DNA of 33,538 nt, taken from Balneolales bacterium. GTDB taxonomy: Bacteria; Bacteroidota; Rhodothermia; Balneolales; Natronogracilivirgulaceae. Location of the stretch: NCBI GenBank assembly GCA_007135115.1, contig SLJN01000172.1, positions 1 to 33,538 on the forward strand. Reading direction: 5' to 3'. The translations under genes were made by a program, and so were the position numbers. How positions within the stretch are numbered: the first letter of the stretch is position 1; every line of letters starts with the position of its first letter. Shown here one piece after another: positions 18,021-28,112 of the stretch. Under the pieces are notes generated by a model. It had not been told where the DNA came from and made no database searches. It worked only from the letters and a program-made list of their open reading frames with translations.

Positions 18021-18165
18021 AAAAGTCCGAAGCGAAGCGAAGGACGACCGAACGCAGCCCCGACCGTTGAGCCGTTAGGCGAATAAGGTCGGGGTAAACG
18101 AAACCATCACACCCCACCCAAGTCCGAGCCGCCGAAGGCGGCGCAGGACGGCCGAAATTTGATAT
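18021..18165. repeat. Family E-related repeat, copy 2
   Basis: aagtccgaagcgaagcgaaggacgaccgaacgcagccccgacc...ggtcgggg...aagtccgagccgccgaaggcggcgcaggacggccg; resembles 5336-5400. Confidence 0.5.
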
Positions 18166-18194
18166 TCAACGGGCTCAGATGAAAATTACCCCAC

Positions 18195-19661
18195 TCAATC
18201 CACCTTTTGCAACACTTCCTGCCTTCCGGATGGGCCAATCCGCATTTCCTCTACAGCTCCGCCGGATTCGATAAATTTAATATGATTAAGTTGAATAAAT
18301 GGGGCAAAAAACTCCTCCTCATCTTTGGCAAATAATGGCTGCGGACCGGTTTGGGGATGATTGAGGTATAATTGATCGTTCTGTAATGTGATCTCAATAT
18401 CAATTCCTGGTTGATGGGGCAGCCGGTACGTGCCGGTGAACGATTCGAGTTGCTCGCTGCTCATCGATATATATCCGGTCTGGCGGATATCCGGATAATC
18501 GGGCCAATCATAATAATCGGCGATACGTTGAATGACCTCATTTATCAGCCGGGAACCGGTATCGGAGTTGGTCATTACCACCGCGCCTTTACCTTTGTTG
18601 GCGTAACCAACCATATCAGCCTGATAGCCGTGGTTTGAGCCGGCATGACGAAAACGCAGACTTGTGTCGCTGCCCTGGATCTGCGGCCCAAGCCCGTACC
18701 CGGCAATTTGGCGAGTTATCATATCAGCAACAACTGTAGAGTCCACAGGTGAAACAGGGTTGTTATTCAGTCCATTTTGAAGTGACAAAATCCATTGTGC
18801 AAGATCTTTCGGAGTGGTCCACAAACCGGCAGCCGCTTTTTCGGGGTAGGTGTGATAATTTCCTGTGACCGGCTCCCCCATGATATGAGCCGTCGCGAAG
18901 GAACGGTCCCGCGAATTCGGAAACTGCTGATCATAGGAGCTGTTTTTCATCCCTAAGGGAGATAGCAAATTATCTTCCATAATTTTCGGAAAAGGGTGGC
19001 CGGAGATATCCATCATCATTTGTTGCATGATTGTATATCCGCCACCGGAGTATTGGATCGTCGAACCGGGTTCAAACTGTACTTCAACGCGTTGAGTATT
19101 GGAGTTTCCGCTTCCATCGAGAATTTCAGTCAATTCCGGTAGGTTCGTACCGACCGGGTAGCCCGGAAATCCGTGGACGGTCAGTCCTCCGGTGTGACTA
19201 AGCAGATGTCTCAAAGATACCGGGTTTTTCGAATTATCGTCATTCCAGTCAAGGCGCCAGCTGTCTAAATAGGTGTTTATGTCAGCATCCAAATCTATCA
19301 ATCCCTCATGGACCATTTGTAAGGCAACGGTAGCGGCAACCGGTTTACTGATAGATGCCGCCTGAAAAAGGGTAGAGTCGGTAACCGGATGGTCTCCGGT
19401 GTTATTTAAGTTGCCAAAACCTTCAGCCCAGACGATTTCGCCCTCGTTGATGACAGCAATACTGATACCCGGCACGTTATAAAAAGCCATTCGCTCTTTA
19501 AGTGTAAAAGAGCGATCAAGTTCCTTTTCGTAAGCCAGGGCTGGAGTTATGCTATCAGTTACTGCCCGATAGAGCGTATCTTTTTTCTGGGTTGGCTCAG
19601 TTGCACTGGTTGTACAACCAAGTAAACAGCCGATGACTAATATGAGGATATTCCTGGCCAT
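18195..19661 (-). CDS. Serine hydrolase, class C beta-lactamase fold, lipoprotein
   Basis: LILVIGCLLGCTTS signal; SISKPVAATVALQM (SxxK); IQYSGGGYTIMQQM; FRHAGSNHGYQADMVGYANKG. Confidence 0.88.
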   Translation of the reverse strand: MARNILILVIGCLLGCTTSATEPTQKKDTLYRAVTDSITPALAYEKELDRSFTLKERMAFYNVPGISIAVINEGEIVWAEGFGNLNNTGDHPVTDSTLFQAASISKPVAATVALQMVHEGLIDLDADINTYLDSWRLDWNDDNSKNPVSLRHLLSHTGGLTVHGFPGYPVGTNLPELTEILDGSGNSNTQRVEVQFEPGSTIQYSGGGYTIMQQMMMDISGHPFPKIMEDNLLSPLGMKNSSYDQQFPNSRDRSFATAHIMGEPVTGNYHTYPEKAAAGLWTTPKDLAQWILSLQNGLNNNPVSPVDSTVVADMITRQIAGYGLGPQIQGSDTSLRFRHAGSNHGYQADMVGYANKGKGAVVMTNSDTGSRLINEVIQRIADYYDWPDYPDIRQTGYISMSSEQLESFTGTYRLPHQPGIDIEITLQNDQLYLNHPQTGPQPLFAKDEEEFFAPFIQLNHIKFIESGGAVEEMRIGPSGRQEVLQKVD

Positions 19662-19796
19662 GGCAGCAAACCGGATGTTGTGAGAAGATTTTTAAAAAGC
19701 TGATTAATTTCAGGTCAAATAGCAAGAAAAATCTACTTAAAGCGTGATGTTTTCAGCTATTAAAATTCAAAAAAATAAGGTGTAAAAACTGCTGCC

Positions 19797-20570
19797 ATGC
19801 TTGCAGAAAAATTTAATACGTTCCTGTTTGATCTCGATGGAGTCATCTACCTTGAAGGAAAAGTGCTGCCCGGTGTACTGGAGTCATTGCAACAACTGAG
19901 AGAAGATCAAAAACACATTCGCTTTCTTACGAACGACCCAAGACCAGAACGCTCTGAGATGGCTGAAAAACTGCGATCGATAGGGATTGAAGTAGATCAA
20001 AAGGAAATTGTGACATCAGGATGGGCAAGCGCACAGTTTTTGAAACAGGAGAGCATCGAAAACGTGTTCGTAGTTGGAAGCCAAAGTCTCACAACGGAGC
20101 TTCAAAATGCCGGTTTAATCTGCGTGACCGAAGATCAGGCGGAAGCCGTGGTAGTGGGCAGCGATATCGATGTTGGGTTTCGGGATGTATATATGGCGTG
20201 CATGCAGATTCACGGTGGGGCGCAGTTCATCGCTACCAATGTGGATCCGACCTTTCCCACCAGTAAAGGCCCGGCGCCGGCAACCGGCAGTGTGGTGGCA
20301 GCTATCAAGACGGCGGTTTCCCGTCCGCCCATAGTCATTGGAAAACCTGAAGCTTATATGTTCGACGCTGCTCTTAAAGGGTTGGACAAAACCCGTGCGG
20401 TGATGATCGGTGATACGCCCGAAAGTGATATCCAGGGTGCCATCAATACGGGCATTGCCTCGGTGCTGGTGAAGTCTGATCAGCATAACGGTCACCCCGC
20501 GTCGCTGGAAAACGGTCACAATGCCGACTATACCATTACCTCGCTGAGGGAATTATTCACGCGAATTTGA
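19797..20570 (+). CDS. HAD-IIA (NagD-like) phosphatase
   Basis: FLFDLDGVIYLEG, FLTNDPRP, KPEAYMFDAAL, VMIGDTPESDIQGAINTG. Confidence 0.9.
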   Translation: MLAEKFNTFLFDLDGVIYLEGKVLPGVLESLQQLREDQKHIRFLTNDPRPERSEMAEKLRSIGIEVDQKEIVTSGWASAQFLKQESIENVFVVGSQSLTTELQNAGLICVTEDQAEAVVVGSDIDVGFRDVYMACMQIHGGAQFIATNVDPTFPTSKGPAPATGSVVAAIKTAVSRPPIVIGKPEAYMFDAALKGLDKTRAVMIGDTPESDIQGAINTGIASVLVKSDQHNGHPASLENGHNADYTITSLRELFTRI

Positions 20571-20579
20571 AGGCTTGAA

Positions 20580-21119
20580 ATGGAAATTAAAGCCAGTGTT
20601 TTTATCGCCACCAGTCTCGACGGTTACATCGCAAGAGAAAACGGTGAGTTGGATTGGCTTTCCGGTTTTGAGAACGATGACCCTACCGAAGATTACGGCT
20701 ATCAGCAGTTTATGGACTCCATCGACCTGCTGATCATGGGGCGCCACACCTTTGAAAAAGTTCTGACCTTTTCGCAATGGCCTTATCCGGATAAGCGGGT
20801 GTGGGTAGCCAGCTCGAATTTTCCCGAAATATCAGAAGATCTCAAAGACCGGGTTCAAGTGGTCAATCAAGAACCTCGAAAACTACTGGAAATCGCTGAA
20901 GAGCAGGGGAATAAACATGTCTATATTGATGGCGGGCGAACCATTCAGGATTTTTTAAAAACGGGATTGATTCATGAACTCATCATCACCCGGTTGCCGG
21001 TACTCATCGGCAGTGGCATTCCGCTCTTCGGCAAGCTGAATGAGGATGTGAAATTTGATCACATTGAGACGAAGACGTTTTCTAATGGATTGGTGCAGAG
21101 CAGGTATCGGTTGAAATAA
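20580..21119 (+). CDS. Dihydrofolate reductase/RibD C-terminal-like protein
   Basis: VFIATSLDGYIARENGELDWL, LLIMGRHTFEKVL, HVYIDGGRTIQDFLKTGLIHELIITRLPVLIGSGIPLF. Confidence 0.88.
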   Translation: MEIKASVFIATSLDGYIARENGELDWLSGFENDDPTEDYGYQQFMDSIDLLIMGRHTFEKVLTFSQWPYPDKRVWVASSNFPEISEDLKDRVQVVNQEPRKLLEIAEEQGNKHVYIDGGRTIQDFLKTGLIHELIITRLPVLIGSGIPLFGKLNEDVKFDHIETKTFSNGLVQSRYRLK

Positions 21120-21248
21120 TGAATGTATTTGCATTAGGTCTCTTTTCCGTTGAAACCGGATGACAGGCAGCTTCGTAAATCCGATCATTCATTACATTAA
21201 ATTAAATCGGGTTTAATCATGGTTAATCGATCTATTTAAACCTCGGGT

Positions 21249-21611
21249 TTGCTTTTGTTGCCAATTGGGCTATTCTTGTTTTTGAAGGGATTGTTGCAAT
21301 CCGGTATAGTTGAAGGTTCACCAATACAATGGGGCTTATATTCAGGATTGTTAACACTTCTGCTTTGTATTTTTGCCTTCCTGCTCATCCAAAAAAATTA
21401 CAAAAAGAGAGGATTGAATAAACCACTTAGTGAAGATATAAAGTCAGTTAAATATAGTTCGATAGCCTTCTTGGGGGCTTTACTTATCGGGATGCCAGTC
21501 TTAACGGTGGCAACAAGAGAAGCAGAATTGGCATTTGACCCTGTAGCACTATTCATCGGTTTAACCGTTGTTGCGTTTAGTTTTCGGGCATACGGATTAT
21601 GGGAATGGTAA
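21249..21611 (+). CDS. Small membrane protein, hypothetical (TTG start uncertain)
   Basis: Several hydrophobic segments; no recognised family. Confidence 0.5.
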   Translation: MLLLPIGLFLFLKGLLQSGIVEGSPIQWGLYSGLLTLLLCIFAFLLIQKNYKKRGLNKPLSEDIKSVKYSSIAFLGALLIGMPVLTVATREAELAFDPVALFIGLTVVAFSFRAYGLWEW

Positions 21612-21775
21612 TCTCTTTAATATTTATCCTACCGGCAATTGCACCGTTTTGGGGATTTGATATACAGGGTAATCCAAATAATTCGAATTTGATTCCTGCA
21701 TACGGGTATTACATGTTGGCGGGTGGGGCACTAATTGTGTACAGTGTGGTAGATCATAAAAAGCTGGCAATTTAA
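21605..21775 (+). CDS. Possible 56-aa small membrane protein missed by the ORF track
   Basis: ATG at 21605 overlapping the previous ORF: MVISLIFILPAIAPFWGFDIQGNPNNSNLIPAYGYYMLAGGALIVYSVVDHKKLAI*. Confidence 0.45.
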   Translation: MVISLIFILPAIAPFWGFDIQGNPNNSNLIPAYGYYMLAGGALIVYSVVDHKKLAI

Positions 21776-21903
21776 TTATTGTAAGAGCTATAAAATATAT
21801 TTAGTAATAGGTTATCATATATTGTATATGATGTTATTGTAATTTGAGTAAATAAAATTTAAGTTGAATTTGACCCTACTCGAGTTAGAATTAAATCAAT
21901 CTG

Positions 21904-22773
21904 GTGAAACCAATATTATCTTTTGGCATTTTGCTTTTGAGCTTAACCGGTTGTCAGGTTTTCACCTCTTCTGATGATTCTCCGGACTATCCCGATGAGC
22001 GTTTGTTTGGAATTTGGCATAAAACAGAAACTGTAGACACTCAGTTTCCTGCTCCTGATAAAAGGGTTTACGGTTGGAAGATATCATCCAGGAACGGAGA
22101 GAACCTGAAAACTATGGGGTCGATGCAACCAATTGGAAGGGAGGGAATTACTGCTGAGGTTTCGCTGATTAACACGAAGTATGTTCCGGACATACATAAA
22201 TTGGATAGTGATAAAATGATAGTTGATCACTATATGCATCCAGAAAAAAGAATTGATACGGTGCGATATAGTATTTCATCCGACACTCTTTTCCTTGAAG
22301 GAAAATATTATCAAGGAAAGTTTCGGAGAATTCAGCCGGATACAAAAATTGGCGAACCATTGATTTCCCGGTTTGAGGTAGAAATAGATGGGAGAAAAAT
22401 TAAAAATCTTGAAATTGATGAGATTACCCCAACGGCCTACGTTACCAGAATGTCATCAGATGAGATTCGAATAAAATCCAATTTTAGCAGTGAAAAAATC
22501 ACTATAAAAATCAAGGAGTATGATGGTCCCGGCACGTATATAATTCGTAAAGATCAGGCAATTTATACGCAATTTGGCACTGATTGGATTAGCCCGTCAT
22601 ATAAAACTCAATCTGATTCGTCGGGGTTCATTACCATTGAGAATAAAGATTCAAAAACTAACAGATACACAGGCCATTTTGAGTTTTCTGCTCAAAGAGC
22701 TGATGCCAGTAGTGATCCAGAGAATACTATTCAATTTACAGAGGCGGATTTTGATCTTCCGGTATTGGAGTAA
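21904..22773 (+). CDS. Hypothetical lipoprotein (GTG start)
   Basis: LSFGILLLSLTGCQVF lipobox; no recognised domain. Confidence 0.65.
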   Translation: MKPILSFGILLLSLTGCQVFTSSDDSPDYPDERLFGIWHKTETVDTQFPAPDKRVYGWKISSRNGENLKTMGSMQPIGREGITAEVSLINTKYVPDIHKLDSDKMIVDHYMHPEKRIDTVRYSISSDTLFLEGKYYQGKFRRIQPDTKIGEPLISRFEVEIDGRKIKNLEIDEITPTAYVTRMSSDEIRIKSNFSSEKITIKIKEYDGPGTYIIRKDQAIYTQFGTDWISPSYKTQSDSSGFITIENKDSKTNRYTGHFEFSAQRADASSDPENTIQFTEADFDLPVLE

Positions 22774-22900
22774 ATACAAGCGAATCCAAATTTAGATTCA
22801 TAATCAATTGGATTAGAGGCATACCATCGCATCAATTACCTTGCCCAATATTCGATGGCAATATTAAATGTAGCCAGTTCCAGTATCCATAATAATACCC

Positions 22901-24454
22901 CTACAACTCATCCGGCTCATCTCTATCAATATGATGAGACTTCCCGTCATAAGTATGAATGATAGTCTTCAATTCCTGGGGTTCGCCGGCTTTGTTTCGC
23001 TTGAATTCGACGGTTTCAAGATGAATGGGTTTGCCCCACAGGAAATGCAGATTTTCAAGTGCGCCGGTTTCAAGTGCAGGGTTGAGTTCCTGACCAGTAA
23101 AATGATGTTTCAGGTATAGCTCCTGATTTCCAAGGTGGTTGCCGTCCTCAATCGTAATGACTGGCGTACCATACAGGCTGAAGGAGCTCTTCAGGATGCG
23201 CTTGATTGTATCCGGATCATCCTCGGCAATGACTTGTTTTTTTTCGCCGGTGGCCGGATCGATTTCTTCATTCCACAAATAAACCTGTGCGTCGTGGATG
23301 AATCCGGCATCAAAGAAATCTTCAATAGCCATCCGGTCGGTGTAGTACTTGCGGACTTCAAATAATTTTTCCTTGCCCTTGCCGGCGCCGGTATCGAACG
23401 ATCGCCACTTGGTAGGATCTTTGCTTTCCCGGAACTCATCTCCATGCATCCCGCGATCCCAGCGGTATTCCAGGTCATGATAAAGCTTTAATCCTAGATT
23501 GTACCAGTTCAACTGCTTTTTGGAGGGTTGGGTAACCTGTGAGTGAAACCGCGCATATTTTTGATGTTCTTCCGGCGTGATTAAACCTTCTTCATACAAC
23601 TGCCGCATGATGCGCTCGTGCACGTACGTCGCCCATCCTTCATTCAACAGTTTGCACCGCTTTTGAAACTCAAAAAACTTGCTCTGATCCCGAATCGTAG
23701 AAATAATATCTTTTTGCCATTCCGCGAGCGGTTTGGGTGATTTATTCAGGATGTAGCGCAGGATATCGTAATCCGGGATGGGAGGCGTTTTGCGTTCAAG
23801 CATCCGGATTTCTTTTTTCAGGTTCTCCACTTCGGTTTTATCCTCATGAAACTCCCTGCGCTGGATGCTGCGGATGCGCTGACGCTTCATTTCAATTAAC
23901 CTTTGGCGCAATGTATCTTCATCCTCCTGCTCTTCCAGGATGTCAGCCGGTAAATGCCAACAAACCGAGTAGGCGCTGTCGATGGTTTGTTCATAAAGCG
24001 ACAGACCGTATGTTCGCTCATATTGTTTAAAGCGTTGCTCGGCACTACGTGCTTCCCGTGCAAGATCCATATAATCCGAAGCGCTGCGCATATAGACATT
24101 TTCCAGGTTGAAATCCACGTGGCCGTAAACATGAGCCATCACCAGGATATTTAAAATATCCGGGTTGGTTTCAACCAGAAATGCTTTCGGGGGGATGGAG
24201 TTCCACACGGTTTCGTAGGGGATGCCCGCTCCGTGGTGATCGTAAATGGTTTTCTGCTTGTCGTAATCGCGGCCATGGCTCCAGTGCGAAAAATTCGTTG
24301 TGAATTTGTAGGCCATGGACTCAATCATTTTCCGGGAGGATACAATTTCGAATTCCACTTCAGTCGTAGAAAGCCCCATATCTTCGGCAATCCGCTTGAT
24401 GTGATCTTCGATTTCATTCAGCCTGCGAAGTCGTTCCGGTTTCATGCCTGCCAC
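22901..24454 (-). CDS. spoVR: SpoVR family protein
   Basis: LLNEGWATYVHERIMRQL, SYGHV-like AHVYGHVDFNLEN, YNLGLKLYHDLEYRWDRG. Downstream of DUF444/PrkA. Confidence 0.93.
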   Translation of the reverse strand: MAGMKPERLRRLNEIEDHIKRIAEDMGLSTTEVEFEIVSSRKMIESMAYKFTTNFSHWSHGRDYDKQKTIYDHHGAGIPYETVWNSIPPKAFLVETNPDILNILVMAHVYGHVDFNLENVYMRSASDYMDLAREARSAEQRFKQYERTYGLSLYEQTIDSAYSVCWHLPADILEEQEDEDTLRQRLIEMKRQRIRSIQRREFHEDKTEVENLKKEIRMLERKTPPIPDYDILRYILNKSPKPLAEWQKDIISTIRDQSKFFEFQKRCKLLNEGWATYVHERIMRQLYEEGLITPEEHQKYARFHSQVTQPSKKQLNWYNLGLKLYHDLEYRWDRGMHGDEFRESKDPTKWRSFDTGAGKGKEKLFEVRKYYTDRMAIEDFFDAGFIHDAQVYLWNEEIDPATGEKKQVIAEDDPDTIKRILKSSFSLYGTPVITIEDGNHLGNQELYLKHHFTGQELNPALETGALENLHFLWGKPIHLETVEFKRNKAGEPQELKTIIHTYDGKSHHIDRDEPDEL

Positions 24455-25767
24455 CTCTCTTTCTTTAAAAATTCTTTAACTGCCGGCAGGATGTGATCTT
24501 TATCTTTGATGACCAGCCCCAAAAACGGATGGCTTTTTTCTCCGGCAATCACATTGAGACCATCCACATCCGAAGAGCTGACGGGAAAGGTTTTTTCAAA
24601 TGCATTTTTCAGTCCGGAAGAAAACGGCCGCCCATCAAGGCGGATTTCACCGTAGCCAAGCATGTTTATTTTATTGTCCTCTATGAGCTTGCGGGACTCC
24701 TGCATGGTAGCATCAACTTCCCAATCTTCCCCGTCGGAAAAGTGAAAAACATACACGTTCCACAAGTTGGTAGGGTAGTGGGAGTCGATTAAACTTCGTG
24801 CGAGTTTATAGGCCTCGGCACAGCGAGTTCCCCCGGTTTCGCCGGTTTTGAAAAATGAGTCTTCATCAACCAGTTTGGCCTGTGCATGATGCACGATAAA
24901 CCGGACTTCAACGGTCTCATAGATTTTTTTGAGAAATTCATGAATCCAGAAAAGCATCGACCGGGCCAGGTATTTTTTGTCGGTGGTCATGGACGCCGAA
25001 ACGTCCATCATTGCAAAAATCACGGCATTGGAATGATGGGTGAACTCCTCGCGGACATCCCTGTACCGGAGGTCTTTGTTGGTAAAAATGGGGAAGGGGT
25101 CAACGTCATCATACTTAGCCCGGATGCCATCCTCCAGAAGACTCATGGCATGACCCAGGTCTCCGTCGGATTCTTTCAAAGCCGTGTAGCAGGTGAGTTC
25201 ATCTTTGCTGGTTTCATCTTTCAGCGTCTCCAGGTAGGCGTAAAAACGGCCGATCCCCTGACGGCTGGTTTGCTTTTTCTCCAACAATACACTTGGACCG
25301 GATTTACGGATTCCCGAAATCCGGTAGCCGGAAACCGCCTCAAGGTGTGCCATCGTCTCTTTTTTGCGGAGATTGGGCAAGCCCAGGTCCTCCAGCATGA
25401 TTTCAATGACTTCCTCAAGGTCAACTTCGCTTTCGATATAATCGACGCCGGGTTCGTTTCCCGGTTTGCCGGGCTCATGACCGGAGGCCGGGCGACGACC
25501 GATTTCATCACCTTTTTTGCCGTCACCCTGACCGAATCCGGCCTGGGCGTCCTCACCGTCGTCTTTGCGATTACCCGGCTTGAAATCCGGTATCACAATC
25601 TCGCGGATGGGGATTTTTACGGTTTTCCCTTTTTTCCGGGTGATGATCGAACTCTCGGAAACAATCTGCTTGATCTTCTTTTTGACGACATCTTTTTGCT
25701 TTTCGCGATGTCGCCGGGCATCCCGTTTCCCTTTTTCTTTGTATTCGCTGCCTACTCGTACGGCCAT
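24442..25767 (-). CDS. DUF444 (YeaH/YhbH) family protein, VWA-like
   Basis: AVIFAMMDVSASMTTDKKYLARSMLFWIHEFLKKIY, VHHAQAKLVDEDSFF, GGTRCAEAYKLA. Overlaps the SpoVR gene by 13 bp. Confidence 0.93.
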   Translation of the reverse strand: MAVRVGSEYKEKGKRDARRHREKQKDVVKKKIKQIVSESSIITRKKGKTVKIPIREIVIPDFKPGNRKDDGEDAQAGFGQGDGKKGDEIGRRPASGHEPGKPGNEPGVDYIESEVDLEEVIEIMLEDLGLPNLRKKETMAHLEAVSGYRISGIRKSGPSVLLEKKQTSRQGIGRFYAYLETLKDETSKDELTCYTALKESDGDLGHAMSLLEDGIRAKYDDVDPFPIFTNKDLRYRDVREEFTHHSNAVIFAMMDVSASMTTDKKYLARSMLFWIHEFLKKIYETVEVRFIVHHAQAKLVDEDSFFKTGETGGTRCAEAYKLARSLIDSHYPTNLWNVYVFHFSDGEDWEVDATMQESRKLIEDNKINMLGYGEIRLDGRPFSSGLKNAFEKTFPVSSSDVDGLNVIAGEKSHPFLGLVIKDKDHILPAVKEFLKKERWQA

Positions 25768-25815
25768 AGTGAAAATTCCCTGGTATGATTAATGAGTACC
25801 TGTGAGAAAAGAGGT

Positions 25816-26010
25816 CGTGTCTTAAGAAAACGTCAAGATCAAGGCGTGCGAAGCTCCCAAAATCTTAAAGGCTGTCAAAAAATAACTTAAATAATTTAGG
25901 CGTGATGACCATTTAGTTTTTAGGTTGCCATTTCTAATATTTACTATTTGGACAGACTATAAGATTTCGGGACGAACGGCACTCAGATATTGCGCCTTCT
26001 TACAGACACT
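25816..26010. mobile_element. MITE-like foldback, family D copy 2, carrying a nested ~100-bp insertion
   Basis: cgtgtcttaagaaaacgtcaagatcaaggcgtgcgaagctcccaaaat ... atttcgggacgaacggcactcagatattgcgccttcttacagacact, aligned to 16477-16599. Interior 25864-25963 has its own inverted ends cttaaaggctgtc / gacagactataag. Confidence 0.75.
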
Positions 26011-26012
26011 TA

Positions 26013-28112
26013 TTATCTGCTCAGGATTTCAGTGACCTTTTCTATGGCCTCTTTAGCGCACACTTCACAGAAACCACGCTTTTGTATGAGATTCTCATAG
26101 ATCTGCTCACCTTTTTTCTTTTCGGATTCTTCCTTGGCTTTATCGGTTGATAGCACCAGATGAAGATTGCTCTTGGCATCTTCCAGAACCTTATCCTCAA
26201 TGGCTTTCCGAAGCGGGCGATAATCCTGCGGTCCGAACTTTTCACGGGAATTCTTCAACTCGAGAATTTCTCCCCGGAAAATGTCGGCTTCTTTTTCCGA
26301 AACCTGCATGAATTTCTCCACAGCGTGCAGGAACTTGTAATCCGGTTCGATGACTTCACCGGTTACCTGATCTCGTTTGTAGCTGCTGCCGGAGCTTCGG
26401 ACATATTTACGCTTCAGTTTTCGGGCGTATTCGGCTTCCCGCAGATATTTTTCAAACAGGTCGTCAATCAGGTCGCCGTAAGTTTCCAGATACGCTTTGG
26501 AAACCTCTTCCATGATGATCTGCTCGAATTTTTCCATCACGCTGGAGCCGTCGCCGGAGGTCAGGCTTTCCATGAAGGAATCAACCTGTTCGGCTTCGTA
26601 ACCCATGCGGTGCCTGAAAACCCCTTTCAGCGCTTTTATGGCATTCAGATGGGTGAGGCATCCCTGGTTATCATCGATCTTGGCCAACGCCTGATTTAAG
26701 GCCACCAGGATATCTCGGGAAGAAACTCCGAACATGCCCTCGCGCTCCTCAATATCATCGGAAGCCTGGCCTTCATTGATCAACTCGCGCAGGTCAACCG
26801 GTTGCTGGTCTTTGTCCGTGAGTTCGGTGAGCTCCCCGTTGTACGCTTCCAATTTGGTCATCTTGTCAATGCCCATGTCGGATTGCTTCAGACGCGTGAG
26901 TACCGAAAAGATAGACGCCAGCCGGAAGACTTCCGGGGCTATATGGATTTTACCAAAATCAAATTCGGATTCCTGTTCAATTAATTTTTGATATACCTTT
27001 ATTTCATCTTCAACTCGTAGAGGGTAGGGGAACGGGACGGTATAAATCCTGTCATGAAGGGCTTCATGAGCCCGGTCAGACGTAAAGTCTTTATATCCTG
27101 TAAGGTTGCAATGACCGATCACAACAGTATCTACCGATATATGGGGAAAGTTACTTCCGTAAACTTTGATTTCCTGCTCTTCCGCAACATTGATGAAAAC
27201 CCAGAGAAGTCGCTCATCAATGCCTTTTTTCAGAAACTCCCGGCCTTCGGTGATGCCTCTGTTACCCCGCTGGAGGGCCCCGTCAAGCCAGAAAGCGTTG
27301 GGGTGATTGCGTCCGTATTTCGGATTGTTGGTTATACCGATATTCTCATGTCCAACCAAGTCTCCGACATCCTGAGTTTTTTCATCAGAAGGTTCGAATG
27401 AACCGATGCCATCCTGGGTTTGCGTTGAGAACTGGAAAGGCTCCACTTCAACGTTCCACCACATCTGCTTACCTGTTTCCTGATCGTAATATTTGCCGAA
27501 CTCTTCGGAAAACAGACTTAACCGGCAATGCGGGCATAATTCGCCTTCAATGGGTGGAATGCCGAGCTCCTTCTCAATCGGCTCTTCAACGCCAAGTTGC
27601 TTCGCACGCTCGGGATCCCAATGATGATGGCGCAGAAATCTTGGGATAACGTGGAGCGGATCTTCATTCATCGGACAGCCTTTGATTCGATAAACCGGAC
27701 GGTGGTTGTATCTTTCCATGGCTTTAATCAACGTACGAACAAATGTGGATTTACCACTTGCCGGCGGGCCAACTAATAGTAGTACTTGTTTTGCGGTTGA
27801 TGCTCGTTTCGCACCGGCTTTCAGGTAATCAGCAATTTCTTCAACTGCCCGCTCTGTGCCATAAAGTTCATCACTGATGAGATGATAGCGATAACCGGCT
27901 TGTACCGTTTCCTTTTCATGATCAGTAATTTCTGAGCGGCCGGCCAGTTCAAACATTTCCCACAATCGCGCCGGTGCCGACTGGGCAATAGCCGGGTCTT
28001 TTCTGACTATATCCAGATAGTCTTTTATAGTTATAGCCGAAGTTTCCTGTCCTTCGGTTTTCTTGCTTTTCTCTACAACTTTGTCGAAGTCTAATTTCTG
28101 CTTCTTAGCCAT
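26013..28112 (-). CDS. prkA: PrkA serine protein kinase / AAA (YeaG-like)
   Basis: LLLVGPPASGKSTFVRTLIKAMERY, YRIKGCPMNEDPLHVIP, FINVAEEQEIKVYGS, PFPYPLRVEDEIKVYQKL. ATG MAKKQKLDFDK at 28112 preferred. Confidence 0.95.
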   Translation of the reverse strand: MAKKQKLDFDKVVEKSKKTEGQETSAITIKDYLDIVRKDPAIAQSAPARLWEMFELAGRSEITDHEKETVQAGYRYHLISDELYGTERAVEEIADYLKAGAKRASTAKQVLLLVGPPASGKSTFVRTLIKAMERYNHRPVYRIKGCPMNEDPLHVIPRFLRHHHWDPERAKQLGVEEPIEKELGIPPIEGELCPHCRLSLFSEEFGKYYDQETGKQMWWNVEVEPFQFSTQTQDGIGSFEPSDEKTQDVGDLVGHENIGITNNPKYGRNHPNAFWLDGALQRGNRGITEGREFLKKGIDERLLWVFINVAEEQEIKVYGSNFPHISVDTVVIGHCNLTGYKDFTSDRAHEALHDRIYTVPFPYPLRVEDEIKVYQKLIEQESEFDFGKIHIAPEVFRLASIFSVLTRLKQSDMGIDKMTKLEAYNGELTELTDKDQQPVDLRELINEGQASDDIEEREGMFGVSSRDILVALNQALAKIDDNQGCLTHLNAIKALKGVFRHRMGYEAEQVDSFMESLTSGDGSSVMEKFEQIIMEEVSKAYLETYGDLIDDLFEKYLREAEYARKLKRKYVRSSGSSYKRDQVTGEVIEPDYKFLHAVEKFMQVSEKEADIFRGEILELKNSREKFGPQDYRPLRKAIEDKVLEDAKSNLHLVLSTDKAKEESEKKKGEQIYENLIQKRGFCEVCAKEAIEKVTEILSR

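Noticed and set aside
24886-25788. 300-aa plus-strand ORF opposite DUF444
   Set aside because: Antisense to a strongly supported conserved gene; composition looks like a reverse-complement artefact and no domain is recognisable.
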